Shown: piece by piece, positions 14,810-24,418 of the stretch
How the letters are laid out: every line of letters begins with the position of its first letter
Numbering within the stretch: position 1 is the first letter of the stretch
Source: Deinococcus budaensis
GTDB taxonomy: Bacteria > Deinococcota > Deinococci > Deinococcales > Deinococcaceae
Assembly (NCBI RefSeq): GCF_014201885.1
Contig: NZ_JACHFN010000018.1
Coordinates: 1-56,000, forward strand
Direction: 5' to 3'
DNA: 56,000 bases
The notes under the pieces: generated by a model
The model's input: only the letters and a program-made list of their open reading frames with translations
Database searches by the model: none
Told to the model about the DNA's origin: nothing
Made by a program: the position numbers and the translations under genes

Positions 14810-16911
14810 GGCGAGGAGTAGACGCCCTGGAAGGCGCTCAGTCGCCCAAAGGCTTCCTCGTTGTAGCTGTAGCGGCGGCGCTGGCCCTGGCCGGTGCCAT
14901 TGCCGCTGACGTGGATGAACTGGTCGGCCTGCTCCGTTTTCTGGTCGTCGCCCAGCACCTCTCGGATACTGTTCCAGTCCTCGAAGAAATACTCCTCCAG
15001 CAGGGGCAGGATCTTATGCCGCAGCGCGCCTGCCACCTGTTCCAGCGTGGGCTGCACGCCCAACAGGTAGGCGTGCCCGATCATCTGGTCTCGGCTGAGG
15101 CGCTCCTCAATGCGTTCATTGAGGGCGCCCAGGAACGCCTGGAGGTTCAGCGTGCCCCCGTCGAGTTCCAGGGCGTCTGGCAACAGGCCGGGGTCAGGCC
15201 AGACGGCGCTGAAGGTGAAGCGCCGCCGCAGGGCCGCGTCCATCTGCGTGAGGCTGCGGTCGGCAGTGTTCATGGTGCCAATCACGTAGAGGCTCTGCGG
15301 CACGCTGAGGTGGCGCTTGCTAAGCGGAAGCTGCACGGTCAGCGCCTCGGCAGCCCCCGCGCGCTTGCCCTCTTCCAGCAGCGTGATTAGTTCCCCGAAG
15401 ACCTTGGAGACGTTGCCCCGGTTGATCTCGTCGATGATCAACACGTGCGCCCGCAGGGTGCCCTCGGCCTCCTCATCTCCGACCGCGCCGCCCGCCTGCC
15501 GCACGGCCCGCAAGAACAGGCCATCTCCCAGCTCGTAGGCCAGTTGACCGTCCTTCATCACCGGCTTGAGGCCTTCGATAAAGTCCTCATAACCGAACGA
15601 CTGGTGGAAGGTCATGAAGGTCACGCGGCCCTCGGCGGCCAGCTCGTCGTAACGGGCCTTGCGAGCGTCACGTTGATGCTTCTCGCTGTGCGAGGAGGCG
15701 AACGACGGTTCCAGAATCTTCAGCGCCTCGTCAATCACCGAGTACGTCTTCCCAGTGCCGGGCGGGCCGTACAGAATCTGGTTCAGCGGCACCCCCGGCG
15801 GCGCGCGGAACTTCACCTCGGGCGTGGCCCCGTCGGGTGGGAGGATGACCTCGCCCTCCTCCTGCGCGGCGACCCACGCGGCATAGGACAGGGCCGGGAA
15901 GTCGGGGGCGAGGTCGCGGGCCTGTTCCAGCACCTGCTCGTAATCCGAGAGCGTCCGCACCTCCGCCGCACCGCTCACGCCCAGTTCGTCCAGGTACGGC
16001 ACGACGATGCCGTTGAGGGGCAAAAAAGCGTCGGGATTTAGCCAGAACAGGCCTTGCGTGAGCTTGGGGACGCCCACCTGCTGAATCTCCAGAGCACGCG
16101 CGAAGGTTGGTCCTTCCAGCGTTCCGTCTACTGCCTGGCGTGCCAGCGCCCACAAGGTCGGCAGATCGTCTGTCTTCCGCTTGCTGCGGTACGGAAAGAA
16201 CCAGGCGTTCATGGGGTTGCTCCAGGGCACACCGGTCAGGCTGGCCGGGGCAGACTCGGCAATGCCCAGCTTGTCCCCGATGAAGGTGAACAGCTCCTGC
16301 ACCCGCGCGTCTGTCTTGTGCTTGAGCACCAGCGAGAAGAAGGTAAAGGGATCAATGACCGTCAGCTCCTCGCTCTCGTCGTGGCCTACAGAGATTCCGG
16401 CCTGACGCAGCAGACGGATCAGGGCCGGTTGCCGGTCCGGTTCGTGAAATTCCAGCAGCTTGTGGGCGAGCACTTTGAAGAACGGCGGCCACTCGAACAC
16501 TGGCCCTTTCTGAAGGCTTTGGAACACTGGCCCAGGGGTCAGCCCCGCCCGCCAGTCGCCGTAGCTCTGCCCGCTGCCCTGTTCCTTCCAGGCCCCCTGA
16601 CCACTCTGCGCCCGGCCCAGCGTGACGGCTGCCGCCGCGCTCACCGAGTCGAATACCACGTCCTGCGTATAGGTCAGGCGTGCGGGGTCATCGGTCTTGG
16701 CGAGGCGGCCCTCATTGATCAGTGAGCTGCGCAGCGCGAAGTAGTTGTGCCCAGTGAACGAAGGCGTTGCTTCTGCCCGCGCCTGGCTGCCTGCCCGCAC
16801 CACAAACCCCTTGCCCTGCGGAAACCCGGTGGCCCGCACGCCTGAGCTGACCAGCTCGAAGAGGGGCGGGGCGGTGCTTGATCCTGTTCCAGTTGCTGCC
16901 TGTCCGGTCAT
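14806..16911 (-). CDS. mcrB: McrB-like AAA+ GTPase with DUF4357-like N-terminus
   Basis: This encodes 701 residues. The C-terminal half is a McrB-type AAA+ domain: Walker A GPPGTGKTYS (about residue 382), Walker B LIIDEINRGNVSKVFGE, and the McrB signature MNTADRSL (about residue 546) followed by DAALRRRF. The N-terminal 110 residues (ALRSSLINEGRL, then FDSVSAAAAVTLGR and GAWKEQG) look like a DUF4357 module, instead of the classical methylcytosine-binding DUF3578. DNA recognition may therefore differ from E. coli McrB. It works with McrC and follows the methyltransferase after 168 non-coding bases. Confidence 0.88.
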   Translation of the reverse strand: MTGQAATGTGSSTAPPLFELVSSGVRATGFPQGKGFVVRAGSQARAEATPSFTGHNYFALRSSLINEGRLAKTDDPARLTYTQDVVFDSVSAAAAVTLGRAQSGQGAWKEQGSGQSYGDWRAGLTPGPVFQSLQKGPVFEWPPFFKVLAHKLLEFHEPDRQPALIRLLRQAGISVGHDESEELTVIDPFTFFSLVLKHKTDARVQELFTFIGDKLGIAESAPASLTGVPWSNPMNAWFFPYRSKRKTDDLPTLWALARQAVDGTLEGPTFARALEIQQVGVPKLTQGLFWLNPDAFLPLNGIVVPYLDELGVSGAAEVRTLSDYEQVLEQARDLAPDFPALSYAAWVAAQEEGEVILPPDGATPEVKFRAPPGVPLNQILYGPPGTGKTYSVIDEALKILEPSFASSHSEKHQRDARKARYDELAAEGRVTFMTFHQSFGYEDFIEGLKPVMKDGQLAYELGDGLFLRAVRQAGGAVGDEEAEGTLRAHVLIIDEINRGNVSKVFGELITLLEEGKRAGAAEALTVQLPLSKRHLSVPQSLYVIGTMNTADRSLTQMDAALRRRFTFSAVWPDPGLLPDALELDGGTLNLQAFLGALNERIEERLSRDQMIGHAYLLGVQPTLEQVAGALRHKILPLLEEYFFEDWNSIREVLGDDQKTEQADQFIHVSGNGTGQGQRRRYSYNEEAFGRLSAFQGVYSSP

Positions 16912-17079
16912 GTCGCACTCTCCCTTGCTCGTCTGTCAATCTGTATCACCCGCTTCAACCGTCTAACGGGCCTGCCCCGGTCCAGGCCCGCGCCAGGTCA
17001 TGCGCCCGCAGAATCAGCGCTGCTGGGCAGGCTCAGGGGCAGAGGATGCCAGTCAGGGGTTGGGATGGAGGGGGGAGGG

Positions 17080-20000
17080 TCAATCGTCGCCTTCGGCGTC
17101 CGCGCCCATGCGGTACTTGATGTCGTAATTGATGATGTAGTCAAGCTCCTCTGGGGAGAATCCATAGAAATCTGCTACGCTAGTATCTATATTGTCTATA
17201 ATATGCTTACTTTCTTTAATCCTAAAAGATTGTGTTTGTGTTTCGCCTGTTGACTTTTGTTGGCGCGTCATCATTTTGCTATTCTTCTTCAAGTCGGAAA
17301 TATAATCCCTACCTTCAATGCGAAGCTTATCGTCTTTTAGTACCTGCGGATCAACCGGAAAATTGGAGATATCACTAGGATTCAAATCTCTCAGATTTGA
17401 AGATAGTGTGTACCACCACCAGTAGAGGTTGCTACTTAACAGTGCCACATAGTTTTCAATAAAGATGTGTTTATCAACGGTGAACTTAGTTTCACGCGAT
17501 GATTTGGTTTTTTTGCCATTTACAAAGAAATCTGGAGCAAAGTCTGTAAAGACTTTCCAGTATAGTCCGCCCGTTGTTCTATAATATAATTGTTCATTAC
17601 CCGAAGGGCTTTGATAATCTCCTAGCGTTTTTCTATTCCTGGTGACTTTGCTAAGTATCACTTTTTCTATTTCATTAGATAGCTTAGGAAGCCAATAGTT
17701 ATCTGTGTAATCTGTCTGGACATAAGACAGTTTATCAATTAGGAACTCTCTATCGTCACTTGTCCACTTAGTATAGCCAGTCACTCCTACAATCTCGGCA
17801 TAACCTCTAAGGCTTATAAAGATCGTCAGTGCTCTATTCACATTATCAAATAGCTTTGCTGGCCTCCAAGCGAAATTAGAATACCAAGCGGAATTTAAAT
17901 CCTCAATGATACTTCTTACAATCTGCATTCTTTGAGTAGACACTAGCGACATGGGAAGTATCATGCTGATGGTGGCGTTTTTGTAGCTAATATTGAATGC
18001 CCTCTCGATGCAGTAGGCATGTATAGCTTTGGCTTCCAGTGTCTTAAATCCCCGCAGGCTATAGTCAACCTCTCTCGACTCCAAGTAGGGAGGATTTCCC
18101 ACAATACAATCAAACCCGCCCCGATTCATCACATTATGAAATTCAATAAACCAGTGGAAGGGCTGATGGCTCTCGCGCCAGGCCTCGAAGCTGCCGGGCT
18201 TCTTTTTCTCGTCGATGCCATAGTCGGCGGCGAGGTAGCCGTTCAGCAGAGCTTCCAATTCGCCCAGGCGGTCGCGCAGTGCCTGCTTGTCGGCGGGCGT
18301 GACCTGTCCGCCCTGCTTCAATTGCTGCTCGCGGAAGAGGGCTTCTAGGCGGTCGATGTCCCCGGCCTTTTCCTCGATCTGCTCCCAGGTGATGCCGCTG
18401 GTGCCCAGCAGACGGCCCTTCACCGCCTTCTCGGCTTCCTCGCGGGTGGCGTACCCCACCAGCGTGTTGCCCGCGCGGATGTTGAAGTCGATGTCGGGCA
18501 GGGGTTCCAGGCCCATATTGGGCTTGCGCTCGTTCTTCTGACTGAAGGCCATCAACTTCAGGAAGAGGCGCAGCTTGGCGATTTCCACCGCCTCGGGCAT
18601 GATGTCCACGCCATACAGGTTGCGAATGATGATCTGCTTCAGCACGAAGTACTGCCGGTCGTGCTGCGCCTGCTCGACCAGGACCTCGCGGAAGTCGGGC
18701 AGTTTGTGGTCGCCTTCCGGCAGGGCGGCCACCATCTCGGTCATGCGTTCCAGGCACAGGTGGTACAGCGGGGCCAGGATGCCAGCCGCCGCGAACAGGA
18801 ACGCGCCGCTGCCGCATGTGGGATCGAGCACCGTCACGCGCGTGATGGCCTTCCAGATAGCCCGGATCAGCTCTGGCCCCTCCGCGTACCGAATCACGTC
18901 CTGCGCGAAGGTGATGATGTCCAGGTTGAGCGTGATCAGCTCCGGCACGCTGTTCACCTCACCACGCTCCAGCTTGCTGCGCACTTCTGAGTAGCGGGTG
19001 CGCCGGGCGACCACTTCCCGCCAGATTTCTGTGGGCAGGGCGTACTCTTCGTCAGCTTTCTTGTTCCACGTCTGGCGCTTCTCCAGCAGGTCGGGCTGGT
19101 CGGGATCGAGGCCCGCTTGGATGTGCTCCGGCAGCTCGTACTCGCTGCCCTTGCGGACAGCAGCGTGGATGTAACGGTCTGGATCGTTCTTAAGCAGCTC
19201 CCAGACCGTGTGCTCACCCTCGAAGGCCACCCGGCAGTCTTCACGGGCACGTTCGAGCACAAAAGGCAAGATAGTGTTCTTGCTGATGTACTCGGTGATG
19301 TCTTCCTTGGTGTAGTACGCGCCCATCTGCTTGTTGTTGATGTACTGCTCGAAGATGTAGCCCAGCACGTCCGGGTTGATCTCAGGCTTGCCCGCCTTGT
19401 CCGCCTCAGCCTTGGCTCTCTCGTCAATTGTCCAGCGCCAGCCCTCGAAAAAGGCGAAGACCTTCTCAAATGCCGCGTCGGGAATTTCAATGGCGTCGTT
19501 CTCCTGCTCGATGCGATGTTCCTCGAACAGGCCGCCGTTCAGGTAGGGCACCTTGCCAATCAAGGCGGTCAGACCCGCGTCGTGCGGCACAGCGCCCAGC
19601 CCCTCGTGAAAGAGGCGCAGCAAAAAAGCGCGGTAGAAGCTCTGGAACTTCCCACTGCCACGTTGTGCCTGAACTTTTTTAAGACGATTCCGCAAGTAGT
19701 CGGGGTCGCCGTCCAGGTACTCCTTTTTCTGAATGAAGTACACGAACATCAGGCGGTTAAGCGTCAGACCCGCGTAGTGTTCCCTGTCATTGCCCTCGAC
19801 GCCACTGATCTGCTCCCCAAAGGCTTTCCTGATCCGGTCGAATTCCTTGTAGAACTTCTTGGTGACCTTCTCAACCTCAATGTTGCTGGCTTTGCGGGCC
19901 ACGTCGATGGTGGTCAGGCCGTTCAGATCCTCGTCCAGACTGACGTAGAGGCTTTTCAGGTAGTAGACCAGGGCCTCGTTGCGCAGGCCGCGTTTGTACT

Positions 20001-20364
20001 CGACGGTGTAGAGGCTGGCCGCCTTGCCCTGCTCTTTCTTGTGCCGCACCCAGAGCGCCTGATCCCCGCTGGCGTTGCTGTAGACCACCAGACGTTCCGC
20101 CGCCTTGGCATCCAGCTTGCGCTCCAATTTGCGAATGGTGTCCTTGCCCGGCAGTCTGCCGTCCTGGGCAGGGCTGGCCCGGTACACCACGAAGTTGACC
20201 TTGCGGGCGACGGGCGTAAACGTGAAGGTCTGTCCGTCCGCCTCCTCGCTGACGGGGCCGCCTTGTGGGTTGTCCCAGCCGAGTTCCTCGGTGAACAGGG
20301 GACGCAGGTCAGGAGCTTGCAGCGCTTTGCGCAGGGCTTGCGGGGTTGGAGCTTGATCGGTCAT
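17080..20364 (-). CDS. Large N6-adenine DNA methyltransferase (Eco57I/PglX-like) with low-GC C-terminus
   Basis: This encodes 1094 residues. I chose the ATG at 20364 because GGAGG precedes it; an in-frame ATG eight codons upstream is weaker. Methyltransferase motif I is DPTCGSGAFLFAA (about residue 513) and motif IV is NPPY (residues 757-760), the N6-adenine class. The N-terminal 200 residues are an extra domain without an obvious PD-(D/E)xK. From about residue 742 to the end, base composition falls sharply and Asn, Lys and Ile rise, marking the probable target-recognition region as foreign or exchanged. It is the second gene of the operon, 52 bases after the helicase. Confidence 0.88.
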   Translation of the reverse strand: MTDQAPTPQALRKALQAPDLRPLFTEELGWDNPQGGPVSEEADGQTFTFTPVARKVNFVVYRASPAQDGRLPGKDTIRKLERKLDAKAAERLVVYSNASGDQALWVRHKKEQGKAASLYTVEYKRGLRNEALVYYLKSLYVSLDEDLNGLTTIDVARKASNIEVEKVTKKFYKEFDRIRKAFGEQISGVEGNDREHYAGLTLNRLMFVYFIQKKEYLDGDPDYLRNRLKKVQAQRGSGKFQSFYRAFLLRLFHEGLGAVPHDAGLTALIGKVPYLNGGLFEEHRIEQENDAIEIPDAAFEKVFAFFEGWRWTIDERAKAEADKAGKPEINPDVLGYIFEQYINNKQMGAYYTKEDITEYISKNTILPFVLERAREDCRVAFEGEHTVWELLKNDPDRYIHAAVRKGSEYELPEHIQAGLDPDQPDLLEKRQTWNKKADEEYALPTEIWREVVARRTRYSEVRSKLERGEVNSVPELITLNLDIITFAQDVIRYAEGPELIRAIWKAITRVTVLDPTCGSGAFLFAAAGILAPLYHLCLERMTEMVAALPEGDHKLPDFREVLVEQAQHDRQYFVLKQIIIRNLYGVDIMPEAVEIAKLRLFLKLMAFSQKNERKPNMGLEPLPDIDFNIRAGNTLVGYATREEAEKAVKGRLLGTSGITWEQIEEKAGDIDRLEALFREQQLKQGGQVTPADKQALRDRLGELEALLNGYLAADYGIDEKKKPGSFEAWRESHQPFHWFIEFHNVMNRGGFDCIVGNPPYLESREVDYSLRGFKTLEAKAIHAYCIERAFNISYKNATISMILPMSLVSTQRMQIVRSIIEDLNSAWYSNFAWRPAKLFDNVNRALTIFISLRGYAEIVGVTGYTKWTSDDREFLIDKLSYVQTDYTDNYWLPKLSNEIEKVILSKVTRNRKTLGDYQSPSGNEQLYYRTTGGLYWKVFTDFAPDFFVNGKKTKSSRETKFTVDKHIFIENYVALLSSNLYWWWYTLSSNLRDLNPSDISNFPVDPQVLKDDKLRIEGRDYISDLKKNSKMMTRQQKSTGETQTQSFRIKESKHIIDNIDTSVADFYGFSPEELDYIINYDIKYRMGADAEGDD

Positions 20365-20416
20365 GGGGCCTCCGGGCCTGGGAATCAAAGGTGGGTTGGG
20401 GTAGGACCAAAATGCT

Positions 20417-23400
20417 TTACATCGGGGTCAGGCCCAGCGAGCAAAGAATTTCTGGCTCAGAACGGCTCAGGTCATCGGTTGGGACGGTCAGGCGACCTTC
20501 CTGGTGAAGCTGCACCACCAGCCGGATCAGCGCGTCGTCACCTATGCGGGAGCGGAAATGTCCCCCGAGGGTGTTACGTGCCGCCTCCTGGAGGGGCGCA
20601 GCCAGCAGGTCCTCCAACACGGTCTTCAGCTCCGGGTCCGTGAACAGCGAACCCTCGCGGGTGTCCTGGATGTGCTTGAGGCGCTCGTACAGCTTGCGGC
20701 GGGTGCTGCCGGGTGTGCCCAGCGCCCCGGCACTGCCCGACGCTTCCTCTTCCACCACCCGGCGGGCGGCGCGCTCCACCAGCTCGTGATGGTTGGGCAG
20801 GGGCGGTAGGGCGGGCGTGGCCGGGTGACAGGCCGCCGCCCGCAGAATGGCAATTTGGCTCTCCGTGACGCTTCCCCCCTGTTCATCCAGCCAGGCGAGC
20901 GCGTCATTGCCCTGCGGCGTGCGCAGGTACACCAGTGCCCCACTCGGCTGTGCAGGCGTGGCGGTGTGCGACCGGGTGGCGTAGACCACGCTCGGCAGCT
21001 TGGGAATCAGGTCAAGCAGTCCGGGATCGGCGTCGGTGGCGTTCTTCCAGATCTGGTAAGCCTCGCTCGCCAGATCGACCTCGCCATCACCCACCTCGTC
21101 CAGAATTCCGGCCTTTTCGTTATAGAGGTCGCGCAGGTCGCTGGCCGCCTCCTCGTCGTCGAAGAAGGCCTCGTCGCCGCCGACCACCTGCCCGGCATCC
21201 CGCAAGCGGCTGCTGACGCGGGCACGCAGGCCAATCAGCTTTTCCACACCGTCGGAGGGAATGAACGAATAGGCGTGGACGGTATCGGACTGCTGCCCGA
21301 TGCGGTCCACGCGCCCGGCCCGCTGAATCAGGCGGATGATCGCCCAGGGCAGGTCGTAGTTCACCACCACAAAAGCGTCTTGCAGGTTCTGACCCTCTGA
21401 CAGCACATCGGTGGCAATCAGCACGCGCAGTTCATCCTGCACGCGCTGGCCCTGCGGGGCAAAGCGGCGGGCCAGTTCGGTGGGATTGCGGCTCTCGCCC
21501 GTCACCGAGGCCAGGCGGGTCACGCCTTGGCCCGTCAGTTCCCGTTCCAGGTAGCGGGCCGTGTCGGCAAACTGCGTAAAGATCAGCACCTTGTCCTGGC
21601 CGTGCTGCCCGCTGAGGAGCGTGTGCAGCGTCGCCAGCTTGGCATCCGCTTGCGCCTGCCAGCGGCCCGCAGCGGCCAGAATCTCTTGCAGGGCGTCATT
21701 GTCGGCTTGGAGGTCGTCGCTCAGCGCAGGCGTAAACAGCTCGGCAGGGAGCCACTTGAAGCGGTTGTGGTACTGACCGGAGAACATCTGGTACACGTCC
21801 CCGTAGCTCACCTGCTGCCCCTCGTCACTCAGCCGCGCGGTGTCGTCCGCGTTGCCCACATCGCTGACCACGCTGCTCTCGTCCTCGTCGATGGAATCCA
21901 GCAGGGCCGCGTCCTGCGATCCCACCGGCACAGGCAGGCCGTTCGCCAAGGCGTGCAGCAATACCCCATTGCGGCGGATATGCCGCTCGACCGATTGCAG
22001 GAAGGCAAAGCCGCTGCTTTCCAGGCGCTTGAAGAAGTTGGTACGGACGAACCCCTTCAGCCGCTCCCCTGCCCGCGAGAGGTCTTTGAGCGTGTTCAGT
22101 TCTGCGGCGCTGGGACTGTGCTCCAGCAGGGGCGTGACGTAGTTGCCCAGGCCGTAGCGGGGCAGGCGCAGGCCATCAATCACGTCCACGACCTGCGTGC
22201 TGTAGAGCGAGGCGTACTGGTCGTCTACCGGAAAGGCCAAGGTGCGCGGCTGACGCACCGGGAAGTAGTACCTCTGGCCGTTTGGGTAAGCCAGGTAGGA
22301 TCGCTGCCGGGCCTCGTCGAACTCGGTGTAGTTGTTCTGGATGAAGGTCCGGGTGCGGCGCACCAGGAAGAGCCGCATCAGGTCGCGCCAGTCGTCCGCG
22401 TCGTCGCTGTGCTCGAACGCGCGGATGGAGCGCACAGCGCACTGGTGCTTGCGGACGAAGCCGATCTCGCCGTCAGAGATGGTGCGCAGGTACGCTTCCG
22501 GGCGGATGCCGATGTCGCGTTCTTCGGGGAGGAACAGCCGGAGCTGGCTGGACAGGTCCAGGTAGGTCTTGTTGTACGGCGTGGCGGTCAGCAGCACCAC
22601 GTGGCTGTCATTGCGGGTGATGTAGTCCCGGATGGCCGCGTAGGTCTTGCCCTCGCGGTTGCGCAGGTTGTGGCTCTCGTCAATCACCACCAGGCGGTAG
22701 CGGCGCAGGTCGGGCAGCTTGCTGCGGGCCTGACTCTGGGCCATCACCTCCGCCCGCAGGCCGTAATCTCGGCGGTACTGCTCCCACATCGGCACCAGGT
22801 TCACCGGGCAGAGGATCAGCGTGTCGAAGTACTGGTCCTCCATCGTGCGGATCAGCGCCGAGGCCATCATGGTCTTGCCTAGGCCCACCACGTCCCCGAT
22901 CATCACGCCCCCCCGGTTGACCAGGTGGTGCGCGGCGATCTTCACGGCGGCAGCCTGAAATTCAAACAGCGGCGTGGGGAAGTTACGCGGCAACTGAAAC
23001 TCCGCGATGCCTGCCCGCGCTTCCCGTGAGAGGTGGTAGGCGATCTTCAGATAGATGTGGTAGGGGGAACGCAGGGTTTCGGACGCCCAGCTTTCTTCCA
23101 GAATGGTCAGGAGATCATCCGTCAGCTCCAAGCAGAAACGGTCATTCCAACGGTCGGCAAACCACGCTTCCAGCTTCAGGGCCGCGTCCTGATCCACCAC
23201 GTCCAGGTTGAGTTCCCCCTGCCCGCTCAGGCCGGAGAACGTCAGGTTCGAGCTGCCCACGTACCCGACCAGCGGGGCCTTGTGATCTGCCCGGCGGACC
23301 AGGTACAGCTTGGCGTGGAGAGGATGGCGCAAGAAGAGCTTGACCTGCACCTTGCCCTGCCGGATGTGGCGGATCAGGTCACGCAGGGCCACCTCGTCGG

Positions 23401-23722
23401 CGGACGTGGGCAGCCCAACAGTCAGTTGTCTCCTGAACTCCTCGATCAGCTCGCGCCGTGCCTGAAGCAGCTTGGCGCGGTCCACTGGCTCGTCCCCTCG
23501 CAGGCCGAACAGCGTTTCCAGGTTCTCGCGGTCGGGGCGCTGCATCCCGATCAGGATTCGGCAGACGGCCCCCTCGGGCCAATGCTCGACCTGACACGCG
23601 AGGGCACGCCAGCCTCGCAGGTTGAAGTAGCCGATGCTGAAGTCCGCTCCCTGCGCCTGGTTCAGCGTGGCCTGGAGTTCGGGCAGCAGGTGCTTTTCAA
23701 TGTTGTCGTAAATGGTTGGCAA
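20417..23722 (-). CDS. PLD-nuclease/SNF2-type helicase fusion
   Basis: This encodes 1101 residues and is first in the defence operon. The N-terminal 210 residues form a phospholipase-D-like domain with one HKD-type motif (HAKLYLVRR around residue 137, then GSSNLTFSG). A superfamily 2 SNF2-like motor follows: Walker A GDVVGLGKT (about 279), DESHNLRN (about 350), TATPYNKT, and C-terminal FTQF, SEGQNLQ and QRAGRVDRIGQ. A single HKD copy implies dimerisation for catalysis. PLD-helicase fusions are found beside methyltransferases in phage-defence islands. The C-terminal 250 residues are unassigned. Confidence 0.85.
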   Translation of the reverse strand: MPTIYDNIEKHLLPELQATLNQAQGADFSIGYFNLRGWRALACQVEHWPEGAVCRILIGMQRPDRENLETLFGLRGDEPVDRAKLLQARRELIEEFRRQLTVGLPTSADEVALRDLIRHIRQGKVQVKLFLRHPLHAKLYLVRRADHKAPLVGYVGSSNLTFSGLSGQGELNLDVVDQDAALKLEAWFADRWNDRFCLELTDDLLTILEESWASETLRSPYHIYLKIAYHLSREARAGIAEFQLPRNFPTPLFEFQAAAVKIAAHHLVNRGGVMIGDVVGLGKTMMASALIRTMEDQYFDTLILCPVNLVPMWEQYRRDYGLRAEVMAQSQARSKLPDLRRYRLVVIDESHNLRNREGKTYAAIRDYITRNDSHVVLLTATPYNKTYLDLSSQLRLFLPEERDIGIRPEAYLRTISDGEIGFVRKHQCAVRSIRAFEHSDDADDWRDLMRLFLVRRTRTFIQNNYTEFDEARQRSYLAYPNGQRYYFPVRQPRTLAFPVDDQYASLYSTQVVDVIDGLRLPRYGLGNYVTPLLEHSPSAAELNTLKDLSRAGERLKGFVRTNFFKRLESSGFAFLQSVERHIRRNGVLLHALANGLPVPVGSQDAALLDSIDEDESSVVSDVGNADDTARLSDEGQQVSYGDVYQMFSGQYHNRFKWLPAELFTPALSDDLQADNDALQEILAAAGRWQAQADAKLATLHTLLSGQHGQDKVLIFTQFADTARYLERELTGQGVTRLASVTGESRNPTELARRFAPQGQRVQDELRVLIATDVLSEGQNLQDAFVVVNYDLPWAIIRLIQRAGRVDRIGQQSDTVHAYSFIPSDGVEKLIGLRARVSSRLRDAGQVVGGDEAFFDDEEAASDLRDLYNEKAGILDEVGDGEVDLASEAYQIWKNATDADPGLLDLIPKLPSVVYATRSHTATPAQPSGALVYLRTPQGNDALAWLDEQGGSVTESQIAILRAAACHPATPALPPLPNHHELVERAARRVVEEEASGSAGALGTPGSTRRKLYERLKHIQDTREGSLFTDPELKTVLEDLLAAPLQEAARNTLGGHFRSRIGDDALIRLVVQLHQEGRLTVPTDDLSRSEPEILCSLGLTPM

Positions 23723-23924
23723 AGTGGGTCCCCTGGAGTGTAGGTGTCCAATCTAGCGAAGACGATGTGTCCGAGGTGCTGCATATGTGGTCCCCGACTC
23801 AGTAGCCAACAACTTCCCTTCCAGCCACTCCGGGCGCTGAGCAAGATGTTGTTAGCAAGGTCGGGAGATCAGGAGGCTCGTCCAGACGTTAGCGCAGGGC
23901 ATGGCGGAGCCGTTCGGTGCCAGA

Positions 23925-24011
23925 TCAAACCAGGCCCACGGTCGCAAGGCTGTGAGCCAGCACCTTGATGGGTTTCCGGGCATTCAGCCAAATCCTGAAA
24001 TAAGTACTTAC
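23925..24011 (-). pseudogene. Transposase C-terminal remnant
   Basis: A minus-strand frame ending with TGA at 23925-23927 reads RIWLNARKPIKVLAHSLATVGLV, which has the look of a DDE transposase C-terminus. Nothing upstream in the frame continues a transposase, and the rest of 23723-24041 holds no gene I can support. It is probably the scar of an insertion sequence separating the defence operon from accessory cassette 2. Confidence 0.45.
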
Positions 24012-24041
24012 GGCCTCAGGTATAGGTTTCTTACAAGCTTT

Positions 24042-24073
24042 AACATTTTTACTGTTTTACATGTTTATATGTT
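24042..24073 (+). repeat. AT-rich repeat, copy 2 of 5
   Basis: AACATTTTTACTGTTTTACA followed by TGTTTATATGTT. It has the same orientation and architecture as copy 1 and is again followed by a GC-rich structured stretch. Confidence 0.6.
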
Positions 24074-24083
24074 GAGTCTGGAA

Positions 24084-24181
24084 AGGTGCGGGCGCACCTG
24101 GCGCGTGCGCCAGGATGCGGTTTCGGCGCGCGTGCGCGCCTTCACAGGGGGCTGACCGCCCCCCAGCCGCGCGTGCGCGGC
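24084..24181. repeat. Array of five short-loop hairpins
   Basis: Five consecutive inverted repeats: AGGTGCG/CGCACCT (24084-24099), CCTGGCGC/GCGCCAGG (24097-24114), GGCGCGC/GCGCGCC (24125-24140), GGGGGC/GCCCCC (24147-24163) and GCCGCGC/GCGCGGC (24166-24181). Four have perfect 7-8 bp arms with only two bases between them, and three share a GCGCGTGCGC centre. There is no coding reading. Further inverted repeats occur up to about 24400. It could be a replication or transfer structure, a protein-binding array or a structured RNA. Confidence 0.7.
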
Positions 24182-24418
24182 ACTCCCCCCGCAGGTGACC
24201 TCCAGCAGCGGCGCCGAGGGGCAAGGGGGCCAGGCCAGCGGCCCACGAGGGCCGAAATGACACGCCCCCGGCCAAAGGCCGGGATTCGGTGCAGGGGGCG
24301 CACCGAAGAAAGGGGAGCGGCCAGAGGCCGCCCTGTACCCTGACCGGCGAGCCTGACGGTCTCGGCGGTGGCCGTGCCCATCGTCGGCCTAGCCGGGCAC
24401 GGCGAGAGACAAAGAGGA

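Noticed and set aside
13442..23722. Standard DISARM, BREX or type I restriction system
   Set aside because: No DrmA/DrmB, PglZ/BrxC or HsdS/HsdR partner is present; only single modules resemble them.
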